Below, piece after piece: positions 12,969 to 24,897 of a stretch of 64,000 bases of DNA (positions are counted from its first letter, which is position 1; each line of letters opens with the position of its first letter). The notes beneath the pieces were generated by a model. It did not search any database. It was given only the letters and a program-made list of their open reading frames with translations, and was not told the origin of the DNA. The stretch comes from Escallonia rubra (lineage: Eukaryota; Streptophyta; Magnoliopsida; Escalloniales; Escalloniaceae). Both the position numbers and the translations under genes were made by a program. The stretch spans positions 62,001-126,000 of the forward strand of contig JAVXUO010002823.1 in assembly GCA_033065855.1 (NCBI GenBank). Direction: 5' to 3'.

Positions 12969-15396
12969 AGGTTCTTTCAAAAGAAAGCAAAGGTGGAAAA
13001 GTTATTGCAGTCTAATAAGAATGAGTGTAGAAATCAAGATACTATTCAACAGTCTCCGATTCCAACAGTAACGGACAAGGCTCCCATTGTGTATCGTGAT
13101 ATTCATTTCAGACATTCAAGCAGAGTTAGCGATGAGTTCAACTCTCACAAGCTTATTACGGATCCTACGTTACGTCCGAATATTTTAGATTATGGTCCTA
13201 ATGTTCGAGATAAAGTTCGATGAGCGTATTGGTCGAAAGGTCCTTGCCAACCTCGTCACCACAATTTTCCATTTACACAATTCGGAACTCAGTCTCGTCG
13301 ATTTGTTTCTTCTTGGTTTGACATTTATTCGAGTTGGTTGGAGTATAGTGTAGCAAAAGATGAAGCATATTGTTTGTGTTGCTACTTGTTCGAAAGTGCT
13401 CATGGGGAGCAAGGGGGTGGTGGTACTTTTGTTAGGCATGGTTTTAACGATTGGAGAAAGAAGGAGAAATTCCAAAAACATGTTGGAGAAGTTGGTAGTG
13501 TACACAACCTTGCTTTAACTAAGTGTCAAGCATTTGATAACCCTCAGCAGAGTATTGAAGTAGTTTTGTCCAAGCAAACAGATGAAAGTAGGGTTCAATA
13601 CCGTACTCGCTTGACTGCATCAATTGATGTTATTCGGTTTCTCTTACGTCAAGGCTTATCTTTCCGTGGGCACGATGAATCTGATGAATCTGAAAATCAG
13701 GGAAATTTTCTAGAACTGTTAGAGTTTATTGCTGATTACAATGAAAATGTGAAAAAGTCGTGTTGTCGAATGCTCCTCAGAATCTCAAATTGACATCACC
13801 AAAAGTTCAGAAAGAAATTGTTAGTGTCATTGCCGGAGAAATAAGAGATGCAATTGTTGGGGACATGAAAACTGAATTATTTTTCATCTTAGTTGACGAG
13901 TGTCGTGATATTTCAGTCAAAGAACAAATGGGAGTTGTCTTGAGATATGTGGACAAAAGAGGACGTGTGATTGAACGTTTTCTTGGTATTGTCCATGTTG
14001 CTAATACCGCTGCCTTATCATTGAAAGACGCGATTGACAGTTTATTTGCAATGCATGAATTGAGCATTTCAAGAATTCGTGGACAAGGCTATGATGGAGC
14101 AAGTAATATGAATTCAATGGTCTTAAAACCTTAATTCAGAGGGAGAATGAAAGTGCTTATTATATTCATTGCTTTGCTCATCAACTTCAGCTAACTCTTG
14201 TAGCCGTTGCAAAAAAACATGCTCAGATTGCATTGCTCTTTAATTTGGTTGCTAAGGTAGTCAACACTGTGGGAGTTTCATGCAAGCGAATAGATGTTAT
14301 TCGAGAAAGTGAAGTCATTAGACATGCTCGTGAGCTTAAGAGTGGTGATATCGTCAATGGTCAAGGTTTGAATCAAAATACTAGCATCAAAAGAGCAGGA
14401 GAGACCCGTTGGGGATCACATTACGGTGCATTATTGAATTTGAGTCATATGTTTGCTTCAGTGATATGTGTGCTTAATAAGGTTGTTGAGGATGCTACAG
14501 ATTATGAACAGAGAGGTGAAGCATTGGGTCTTTTGAACTCGGTGCCAACTTATGATTTTGTCTTCAACATGCATTTGATGATAAATATTTTGGGGATGAC
14601 GAATGAACTTTCACAAGCATTACAAAAGAAAGATCAAAACATTATGAATGCAATGAAGTTGGTAAGTATAACAAAGCAACGATTGCCGGACTTTAGAGAT
14701 CAAGGGTTGGAAGACTTGCTAGAAAAGGTCTCACAATTTTGTGTAAAACGCGATATTGACGTATTGGACATGAGTGCGAGGTTTGTAGCCCCGGGGAGGC
14801 AAAGACGTAATGCTGAAGAAGGTACAAATTTTTACCATTATCGTGTTGATATTTTTTTAACGGTTGTTGATTTGCAAATCAGTGAGTTGAATAATCGTTT
14901 CAGTGAGGTAACCACGGAGTTGCTTATATGTATGGCATGTCTCGATCCAAGTGATGGTTTTTCTGCTTTTAATAAGCAGAAGTTGATACGTCTTGCACAG
15001 TTTTATCCATATGACTTTTCGCCGATAGAGCTTAGGGTACTTCAAAGTCAGCTCGAGACTTATATTATGGATGTGCGCTCCTGTGAAGAACTTTATGAAG
15101 TCAGGGGAATTGGTGAACTTGTTATAAAGTTAGTTGAGTTGAAAAAGGATGTGATATATCCTTTGGTGTTCTTGCTTTTGAGATTGGTCTTACTTTTACC
15201 TGTTGCAACTGTTACTGTAGAAAGAGATTTCTCCGCAATGAAGATAATAAAGACTCGACTTCGGAATCGCATGGGAGACGAATGGATGAATGATAGCTTG
15301 GTTTGTTACATCGAGAAAAATGTCTTCAAAACTATTACAAATGAGGCTATTATCAAACGCTACCAATTTTCGGCGCCTCATCGAGTAGTTATTTAG
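12969..15396 (+). pseudogene. hAT transposase (ZMYM1/TTF-zinc-finger type), broken
   Basis: Such proteins cut and paste their own element by recognising its terminal repeats. Seen in order: a TTF-type zinc-finger region (GPCQPRHHNFPFTQFG, then DEAYCLCCYLFE); a DUF4371-like core with LVDECRDISVKEQMG and RGQGYDGASNM; the tryptophan motif RAGETRWGSHYGALLNL; and a C-terminal hAT dimerisation domain (VERDFSAMKIIKTRLRNRM) near the TAG at 15394-15396. Three lesions separate the pieces: an in-frame TGA at 13221-13223, a one-base frameshift in an A run near 13755, and a small deletion of 7 bases (or 1 modulo 3) near 14110, where a few residues usual in this motif are missing. The start codon is unclear, with a TAA at 12966. 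The family call is firm; the gene is not functional as it stands. Confidence 0.85.
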
Positions 15397-15638
15397 TGCT
15401 TTCATTTGTAAACACTGAAATGTGTATTTTGTATTCTCTTCTTTTGTGTTGTAAAGAGTCCTTATTGGCTCTCATGAAACTTGATAAGACATTTTAGATG
15501 CTTTTTAGTATGTTTTGTGTATTATTGAAAAGTGCACTTTGTTTTTGTGTGCTATTTTACTTATAAAAATATTTATCTCTTTCGATATATTTTTAGCCCC
15601 CCCTGGGATGAAATCCTGGTTCCGCCACTGCTCCAAGC

Positions 15639-16301
15639 ACCTTGTAGGACTACCAATATCTCTATTTCAGCCCAAACCTTGTTAACTAGTATTTGTTGGT
15701 ATCTATGCATGGCTACACAAATGCATTTTCAGGCATGCAAATGATCTCGCGACGGGGACCGGGGGCATAATTCTAGACTATGAAAGGAGCTGCAAAGACT
15801 CGTTCAGTACCACAGGATCTGCCTCTACTGTCCTAATAGCTCGTGCTCTTTCACTTATACATGCTTGTTGTTGGCCCCATGATCACCAGTTAAAACATAT
15901 TAGTCTACTTACTAATTCTATCTAGCTAAAACTTTTGTAACGGATGGCGGGTACTGAAGAGCTAGAGAATGAGGTGAAGCCGGCTATGTATGAGATAGCG
16001 CTACTTGCTCCTTTTTTTTTATAAGTGTAGCATATCCATAAGAGGCCCAGACATTTTCAGAGAGGCCAAAGTGTTTGCTCAACAGGCAAGTTCAACAGAC
16101 CGTTCCAACTGTCAGGAGTGACTATCGTTTTTATGACTCCAATGCGAGGCCTACCTAGTGCGTTTGCCAGCCGCACCGTTTACTATTACAAGAGTTCTTT
16201 GTTCCAGATCTTCACCCTAGTTTGTAGCCTTTTGTGTTATTATGCTCTATGTTGTAACATGACTTTTCATTTTATATATAATGCAATCCTGATCTTAATC
16301 A

Positions 16302-16341
<40 letters not shown>
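15639..16341. other. Sequence right of the hAT element, probably decayed gypsy
   Basis: Removing the hAT element and one target copy would join gag-side sequence directly to ACCTTGTAGGACTACC. This stretch is therefore expected to be the rest of the interrupted gypsy element, but I see no recognisable pol motif or 3' LTR. A TA run at about 16305-16341 closes it. Confidence 0.35.
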
Positions 16342-16343
<2 letters not shown>

Positions 16344-16544
16344 GAGTTGATCCGTTGATAGCGCTAGCAAGTTGCTAGCGCTGTTTGGCCGTCCGCTACA
16401 TAATGTAGCGGACGATAATTTACCGTCCGCTACATAATTTAGCTGTTGTGGCGCGCGATCTGGCCGTCCATTCTCACCCGTGGACGGCCAGATCGCGCTA
16501 GCAACTTGGGTTAAGTTGCTAGCGCTATCATTTTATCATCTCCC
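16342..16544. mobile_element. Small multi-hairpin element, copy 1
   Basis: About 203 bp with long TA runs on both sides. It starts GGGAGTTGATCC and ends ATCATCTCCC, so its ends form a short inverted repeat. The body holds the palindromic TAGCGCTAGCAA / TTGCTAGCGCT and GATCTGGCCGTCCA / TGGACGGCCAGATC arms also seen in the copy at 26868. One hairpin is damaged here. It carries no gene and is presumably moved by proteins supplied elsewhere. Confidence 0.75.
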
Positions 16545-18079
16545 TATATATATATAGGTTTTTAAATGCAGTATTTAAATAAGAATAAATATGAATACCC
16601 GTAGTACTCGTGCATGGTGCTTACTTTATTCAATAAACAAGCCGCCTCATTATTATCATCCTTTCTTTTTCTTTTCTTTTTTTGGTGCATCAGCGCAGTT
16701 TACCCATTCTTGCTCTTTGATAAAATGTGAAATTTGTTATATACGAAAGTGTTACAATCTAATGTGCAATATTTGGATCACTGCCTCGGCGAGATGGAGT
16801 TGTTTAAAGTCTCAGATTTTGTCTGGCATGTTCATTTGCATGAACCATGAACGTATATATTTCATCAACCAACTACACGAATGAACGTAGTTTATGAATT
16901 CCAATTCTTACAGATACATACATTAATTGTTCAAGTGTCTTTCTTGTTTCCAATGTCCTAATATTCTCTTCTCCTTATATTGGTTGTCGATCTTAGAACA
17001 CTGCAACGTTATTGACTCTATTTGACTGCAAATTGCATGCTTCATTGGACACCGATGATATTGATACTCTTGATTAATTGCATTGAAGTATTAGCAATTC
17101 ATATAGGTTTAGACATTTTTATAACACGATGAATAGTTATCGTATTGAATTGTAAGTCGCGATTCTGGTATTGGGGCGTGACACCCAGCTGAGCACACGA
17201 GCTCCATGAGATCTCTTGAAGTCTGCTCGTCCAACCAAGTGAACAAACTCCTTGAGCCGAGCATATGAGCTTCACGTACAAAGATTTATCTCGCCATACA
17301 TACAGGACATACCAACCTCCTCTCTGTAGCTGGCGATTAGAGCATATACACATCCAGGATAGTGCTGTGAGTTTTCTTCCCAAGTCCAAGAAAACTTAGA
17401 ACAAGGAAGTCGGAGATGAAATGGTAAGGTTGGATATACTCCCCTTGTGAGAACGAGGCATAGCTTACCACTGTCAAACGTGATCAAAAATTGACCAACG
17501 GACACGCATAACTTACAGATTTATCAGAAGACTCCAAACTAGGATCCTTGTAAGAAAGGAAAGCCAGCCCTTTTAGGTAAACTACCTTTAAGGCCGCTGA
17601 GTCCCGCTACAAGGATGTAACTTCCGTATGAATACCCTCATAAATGCACGCATGTTTACCTTTTACTCCCTTGATACATACGCCTGCTTATTTCAACCTC
17701 TCACACACACCTCAGGACTTGAGCACAGGAGATTCTCCTTGATCCAAATTTAGCAAGTCACCGTTTACTTGTGCTGTGCTTTCTAAATATGTTCCTTTGG
17801 TCCCGATGATATTTGTCTACAACACTGAAATTCCGGTTAGATTATTCAAGCTAGATTATTGAAGAGGCAAACCTAGTTGTAAATCATTGCATAGGAGTAG
17901 CAACGGGAGAATATTGGCATCGAGGAGAGTAAGAAATTTATCCTGTACAATTGGGCATAGCACATAGTCGCAATTCTATAAATGGTGCATAAGGGGTTTT
18001 GGGAATAAAAAGGATGACTTCTAGACAGTACAAAAACTATAAAACAGGATACGTTAATTTGCAGGGCGTAATAAACAGC
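16545..18079. other. Intergenic, nothing recognised
   Basis: I see no gene, RNA gene or clear element. It lies beyond the probable 3' end of the FRS3-like gene. Confidence 0.5.
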
Positions 18080-18770
18080 ATAGCTTTGAATTTATCTCAA
18101 TTTATTTCCCAAAAAAAAAAAAAGAGATGATAAAAGAAGCACCACCCTGCAATATAAATGTGCTCACAGGCCATACTGAGAGAGAAACGCACCCAAAGGC
18201 CAAATATACGCTGCCTAGATTTACCCCTCAGGAATGCCAAGACAAAAAATGCTGATATGATACTAAAATGGTCATACAAATATTTACAACTGCAACAACA
18301 AATGAACAAACTCAAATTCATGTCCAGTAGAATCAGCCTAACTTTGTTCCTTCCAACTTTCCCGTTTAAATTGGGACATATTGGCCTAGGGAATCTCAAC
18401 TTTTCCCTAGTCATGCTGCACGAGGACATAGATAGAACGCCCATCTTTTTTAATAGATAATGATGTACTACAATAGCATATGGCTGAAACAATGAATCAC
18501 GGTATTATCATTTTCCTAATCACGCTACTCTCAGCTATCTCCTAGGCATCACACCATTTGAACTACAACTTTGAATCTCGTTTTGGTAAGTTACATATGC
18601 AAATAAATACAAATATGTCAAAAACCAAGAACTGATACCCTATAATTAACAACAGAAACAACTCAGACAATAAAAAAAATTGGCAGTCAAATATCTAGCG
18701 AACGAATCAAATACCATTCACAAAGATAATATAGTGCACACCTGGGCGTTACCCACAAAAGATATTGCCA
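18080..18770 (-). other. Probable 3' untranslated region of the FRS3-like gene
   Basis: This directly follows the stop codon on the minus strand and has no coding frame. An AATAAA hexamer on the minus strand (TTTATT at 18101-18106) is a plausible poly(A) signal, giving a 3' UTR of about 0.67 kb. The exact end cannot be seen. Confidence 0.35.
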
Positions 18771-18815
18771 CTACTTCCTTTGCTTTTTGGATGGAGTTTC
18801 CAATTGGGGCTCGAC
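18771..18815 (-). CDS. FRS3-like terminal coding exon (45 bp)
   Basis: After a TTTGCAG acceptor, 15 codons read [14 protein letters not shown] and a TAG stop at 18771-18773. The Lys/Arg-rich end fits the C-terminus I recall for FRS3 proteins and may help nuclear localisation. It is 3.9 kb from exon 4. Confidence 0.82.
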   Translation of the reverse strand, partial: VEPQLETPSKKQRK

Positions 18816-21800
18816 CTGCAAATATGTGAATCCACCCTTCTCAGATAATTAAAATTCTTAGCCAAATATGTTTTAGGAAGAGTCATCAGTCAGTCATAGA
18901 ACTTCTATATTTAACTTAGATGTCTTAAGTAGACCGGCAACTCATTTGCAATCAATAATTTATTCAAGTGCTTAAATGACGGCATAACTTGAGTTCGGAG
19001 AAAAGCGATTCTTTAGCGGTCAATAGCTACTAAAGCTCGTCAACACATCAATGACGCATACGAGTTCATTGGTGTCCTGGGTTATGTAAATTTTTTAGTA
19101 GACAAATGAGTACAATGCTCATTTATCCTCCCAAAGCATACTCCTCTTGCAATACCAGCAAGAAACACTTGGTAACAAACAGACAGGGATATATAAAAAA
19201 AATGCAGCAACTCCATATGAAGGGAAATAAAGCTAATGCTTTAGGCCACTCATATCACATAGGAGTTGTCACACAACAGGGCTTATCTTTCACGAGACAA
19301 AGGTGATAGATCAGTGGTGAGGGCCTCACCCTTCACTGTGCAAGGTCACAGGTTCAAGTCTCATGTGGAAGAGGGTAGAGAGGGAAAAGGAATATTGGTA
19401 AGGGAAGTGAGAGCTACACCACATTGTGCAGCCTAGGTCTGAAGGGCGTCAGATGGACCAAAAAAGGCGAAGGTGCAAAGGGAGCACAAAGCATTTAGGA
19501 TGATCACCATATCATGCAATGTTCCACCGAACTGATAACTACAACTTTCTTTACTTTCTGCTCAGTTTATGATAGCACCACATTGTTATCATACTTGAGC
19601 TGGAATAGGCATCAATAAGAACGAAAAATAGTTGTGCAAACAAAAACGCGGCTCATCTCGTGAACAAATCCTTTCCTTTGCCTTTGGGCACTAAGGCAGG
19701 CAGGATGGAAGTGGCATTCCTCATTCGGGGATCACGCCAATGCCCTCCAATCTCATTCGTCAATTACTTCCTCCCCTCCCCCTAGCAGTCGAGATACATC
19801 TATCTTTTGCCATCAGTTATAAACGATGGAGGGCGAATATGACTGAAAGATGGTATAGGTCCACAATGGAAAGACTAAATGTGACATCCCACATCCGATG
19901 TGGGATGATTTGTGATTGGTCTTATAAGACCTGCCCATGAACTCATAAGTACCTACTTGGCTAGCCCTTTTGAGGGAGGCATCGCCCGGAGCCGTGGACA
20001 GGATTGTTACAGATGGTATCAGAGCCAACTCTCGAAAGCTCGAGTTGGGCTATCCAGTCGGGTTGTCGATAGTTGGAGGAAACGAAGGCAAGCCCGGGTA
20101 TATCCCACATCAAGAGAATGGTTGGGGCAACGAAGGATGAGCCAGGTATATCCCACATCGGCTTGAGAGGAAGATTTTGGCACTGTGTGATCGAGCCTTA
20201 GCGAGGACAAAAAGGCGTAAGGTATGGAAATTACATTGGATGTGGGATGATTTATGATTGGCCTTATAAGACCGTACCAAGGAACTCATAAGTACCTACT
20301 TAACTAGCCCTTTTGAGGGAGGCATCGCCCTATGTTGGGGCCATGGACGGGATTGTTACAACTAAATCCAAGCTTTTGAGGGAGGCATCGCCCTATGTTG
20401 GGGCCATGGACGGGATTGTTACAACTAAATCCAAGCAAGCTTTGTTAGACACGCCCATCCAACATACACAAATACTCCCGATAATTGTGTAAGAGCAATT
20501 GCTTCACACCCCCCCACCCCCCCCCCCCCCCAGTACCAATGTAAGCCTAATCTAAGTAACTTGAGTTATGAGTCCCAAGACAACTTTTGAGTAAAACCAG
20601 GGGTTCCTTCTACGTCTTCTTTGGCTGGAATGGGCAATTAATAAACTTCCCTTAAGTTATCGTATGAAAAAAGAGGATTCTTGCGTCTTCCCTCCTGGAA
20701 AAAAAAAACATTCATTCTTAATTCAGCGGTTGTCTTGAGCAAAACCAGGGGACTGAAGGATTACAGACTTCTTGTCAAAATTTTCATTTGGATTTTACGG
20801 GGCGGCAAGTCTTGTTATCTTCTCAGCTTTAAAACCAAGTAGGAATTAATCCATCTCAGCTTTTATTTATCTAGACATTGCATGATCAAGTAATCCAACA
20901 GGGAGAGAAACCAAAAGTACACGTCGTCTGTTCAGGAAATCCCATCAAATACGATCATACGCCTTGCTCATGTCATTTTTAACACAGCGACACAGTGCTG
21001 TCATTTTTCTGGTAATGAAGAAACACGTCAAAATCTATAAACCTGATATCGATGATAATTTGTGTCACTCCCATGTCCACACACCTGTCCAACCTCTCAT
21101 CACCACAACTAACTCAACGGCTCGAATATTCATCATGGGCAGTCGATAGAAATGGGGGCAGTTTCTCGCCTTATTCTTTATGGATCAATAGTCGTGTCTA
21201 TTTCACCATTAATTGCTACTTTTGGTTATTGATCTTCTTCCATACTGCATGTTGCATTCAGCAGGTTGTTAATATAGGAGGATTTGCAGTGATCGAAGGT
21301 GTGGCAAGTTAGCTACTTTCTTTTTTCCTTCCACTTGTATCCAATTACGCAAAGCAGTTTGAGGCGTGTAAAGGACAGAGAAGAAGGAAAAGAGATTCAT
21401 AGTTATGCTATTGAAATGACTGTGTAGTTGGGGCTACAAAATTTTGCAGATTTCACTTTCGTTTGTAAATGATTCTGAACTGGCTTTGTAGATACCCACC
21501 AATTTCAACAATTGGATGAGCAAAATGACCTAAGGAATGGGAAATAAGCCATTGCACTTGAAAATTTATAACTGGGAGCAAAGCGACGTATTTTTCTCAT
21601 TACCAAGGTAATATATTCTTACACTGCTTGTTTGACCTGATTATAAAATTTTGATTTGGTGTTTCAGACTAGAAACTTTGGTTGTAAACTGGAGTTGTGG
21701 AGGTTGAGCGGTTTATATTTGCTTCTTGAAGTTGGTTTCACTCATGTGATGAGTTTAAGTTTTGCTTTTGGTTTTTCTTTTCCTTGTTCTCTGTCGTTTA

Positions 21801-24800
21801 CACGCTTGATCATCCTCACTTTGCAACCTGTTTATCTTTTAAAAGGAAATCACTTTTTCATATGTAGATGACTTTTGCCGATGTAATATGACTTATTTCC
21901 TAACACATATACAGGTTAATCTATGGCAGGTTACATGGCTTAGAGGCCTAAAAGATGGCTAGGGAATTCGTGTAGGGATGAGGTTATAATCCAATTTTCA
22001 GCTGAGCAATCACTTATTTTTTGCATTTCCCAATGGCTCAAATAAATTTAGGACTCAAAACTGTGGTAAGAAGCCAAAGTTTTGCTTATTTGTACTAAAT
22101 GAAGTTTTATCGGTTCTCCTGCATCTGCTCATCCACCCAACACCATTGCTGAGATGGGTAATGTGTCCTATTTTCAATAATAATAGCTATTGGCAGTTTT
22201 AACAGAGTCTACACATTTATCCGCCTGGAGTTCTAGGTAATCTCCAAATGTGCTCTAAGGATTGAACCAGCACTTAGTATGGCCAATAATCAATCTGGTT
22301 AATGAGTTTTTTGGAAATTGTTTTTTCTTTTGCAAATTGTAGGGCTTCTATTTCTTCATGTTTTCATTGGACTGGCTGAAAGATAAATTGTTTGGTTTAG
22401 TGATATGACTACCATTCATTGAAAAAGTACCGCTTGATGTGTTTGAATGTCAAACTCCCATGCGTGAATGAGCATTAATAGGAGAAATGGTACTAAGAGC
22501 TGTCGCCCTTCACTCTACCGTGCAGTACTCAGATTCGTTTTTTACTCCTATTTTATTGTTTATGTAATGAAAATTAACCATAAGCCCTCGTTCTTGAAAT
22601 TGACCCTTGACTGATTGCACAGGTTTTATAGGTTCATGACCATAACATGGGGTTCTAACTAGTTGAGAATGTAAATAGATATGCACAAATGGCAGAGGAG
22701 CTTAGATGCATGTTCATCAGATAGTATATACATGTACCACAAGTAGGTAGAGAAAGCTTACTGCATTTGAGAGCTGCTCACGAATATAAGCCATTGATCT
22801 CAACATGGCACCTAACGTGTCCCTGGACACCTGAAATTTCACCTCTGATTCTCCTGATGTAGTCTCTGTATCTTGGAGCTGAGAAGGTAACACGGTCAAA
22901 TGTCTACATCAGATGAAGTTAGAATTTAAAGTTGGGACGAAATATATAAGATACTGGATTTATTCAAGAAATCGCCATAGCTGTGAGGACTTAGTAGGAT
23001 GTAGTGCACCTGTATATATGTACAGTAGTTAGTGTGATAGGAGTTTGCATATGCGTGTGTTTTTGTCTTGCATACTGTGTGTATGTATACACATGCGTGC
23101 ATACGTATATATCTATATGTATTTCTGTGTATATCTGTATGTATGTGTAGATGTGTGTGTATTTCTGCGCGTGCGTCTGTGTGCGTGTGCATTTTATCAG
23201 CTATCAAGTATGAAGCTATCGAATCATTTTCTTTGAAGGAAAAACAAACAGTATGTATCAATGCTTAGAACATATTCGAGGTGCTGGACAATTTGCTTCT
23301 GCTTGGCCGTCAGCTACATGATGAAGCCGACAACTGAACATAATCTTTTCTCCTTCGTCGGGTGTAGAGTACCATACAACCTGCTCATGCTCTATTTTGT
23401 TTCCCGAGTATTGCTAAGGTAATATCCAAACAACACCAAACATTGCTTAAAGACTTCGAAATGAGAAACGTTTAAGAATTACAGCATCTTTCGCGTAAAC
23501 TGAAGATAAACTTCGTCCTCTTCCTCTTCTCCTTGAGACTCTTCTTCCTCATCCTGTAAACCCGTTGGGTTTATCTCCAATTCTTTGTAATGGTTCTGCT
23601 TATCAGGGTTGGTGTGTTTGTTACACAATGCACACTTTCTTAGTTGTTTACTTGTAGTTACTTCTTCACTTGAACTCTTTATCAGAGATTCGATCCAAGG
23701 ATCAGATACTACCATTATTTTCCTCAACAATCTCCACTGCATAGAAATGATAACCACATCCCTCCACATTGCTGCTCTGTGGAACTTCAAACTTGTCCAT
23801 GACGCTGAGATATTTATATCCCTCCATTGTAGAAGCACCATTCGAAGCCAAATGCATGAACACGGTCATAAGATGATTATACCGCAATGTCTCAAAATTT
23901 TCAAACTTTGTCTATGAATGCTCCGGGAAAGCAATGGTACCATGTAACTCGCTTTTCTTAGGGGATTTACAAAAAACTCGTTTGCGCAAAAACCATACAA
24001 TTCGGCGACAAAGCATACCAGAGTGGCTCAAACTTCAAGCAAAAGCATGTGATTGAGTTTGTCACAGTATCACGTCTAGCAATGTACAGTGTACGCACTT
24101 TCTCTAGGGTCAAGGTGTTTGCAACAATAAACTTAGCATGAACTGGTGCTCTTTGTAGACTTCTTCTTTACGCAGTATCTACTAGATTTTTGTAGCTCTA
24201 TAAGTCATTGTCTGTACATCTTCTACCTATGGATTTGGCACCATGCATTTCCAAAAGGATCTAGGCTAATGCGGTAGATAAAACCTCAGTCTTCAATTAG
24301 CATCCGCTTTTGGATGCTTTATATAATTTATCGTGGCTTATGCATCGTAAAATCAAACGCTTCTCTTGTTGGCACCAGACCTCGTCACAAACGTCGGTCG
24401 CATGAAACGTCAACTATTTACCTCTTGCCTCTTGGCTTGTTGAGCAAGAACATTCATATTGTCACTAGCTCCTATCTGTGCTGCACCCAGAGTAGCAACC
24501 AAGCTTTGTGCATAGAGGTAATCTTCTCATGAGAATGTATTGGACCCATCTTTCAAGGGTCTTACAAATAGGCAATTGTGAGCCAATTCCAAGCTTTTAA
24601 GACAGGTGACCCGCCTTTTTTAATAACTTACAAATATCTTGGCCTTGCACCTTGTACCAACAAAGGACTCCCTTCTTCTCTTACTCGTTCCCGAATTGTC
24701 ATCGTCATCTGCAAGATTTTGGTTCAACAACCGTAAGTGTACCCTCTTTGCTACCGTACTTGTTTTGATTGCCAAAACCAATTCCACTATGAACGAATGT

Positions 24801-24866
24801 ACAGATTGAAAAATGAAGATTTGGAGATTTTCAAGAGTCCGGAAGTGCTTACCGTCTCGGTTCAAC

Positions 24867-24897
<31 letters not shown>

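Larger units (their letters stand above)
11712..15630 (+). mobile_element. hAT transposon, 3.9 kb, inserted in the gypsy element
   Basis: The ends are imperfect inverted repeats: TAGGGGCGGAAC at 11712 and, read on the minus strand, CAGTGGCGGAACC at 15630. Both sides carry the identical 8-bp target duplication CTCCAAGC (11704-11711 and 15631-15638), the hallmark length of the hAT superfamily. It carries one broken transposase gene. It must be younger than the gypsy element it interrupts, yet the transposase is already dead. Confidence 0.9.
18816..22761 (-). other. FRS3-like intron 4 (3946 bp)
   Basis: It runs from a GTAAGC donor at 22761 to a CAG acceptor at 18816. It contains a possible SINE (19306-19480), a TRIM retroelement (19880-20360), a 63-bp duplication, a C run near 20509-20532, and otherwise unremarkable AT-rich DNA. 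Confidence 0.8.

Noticed and set aside
19306..19400. Intact tRNA gene
   Set aside because: A and B boxes are plausible, but no cloverleaf arms can be drawn; a SINE fits better.
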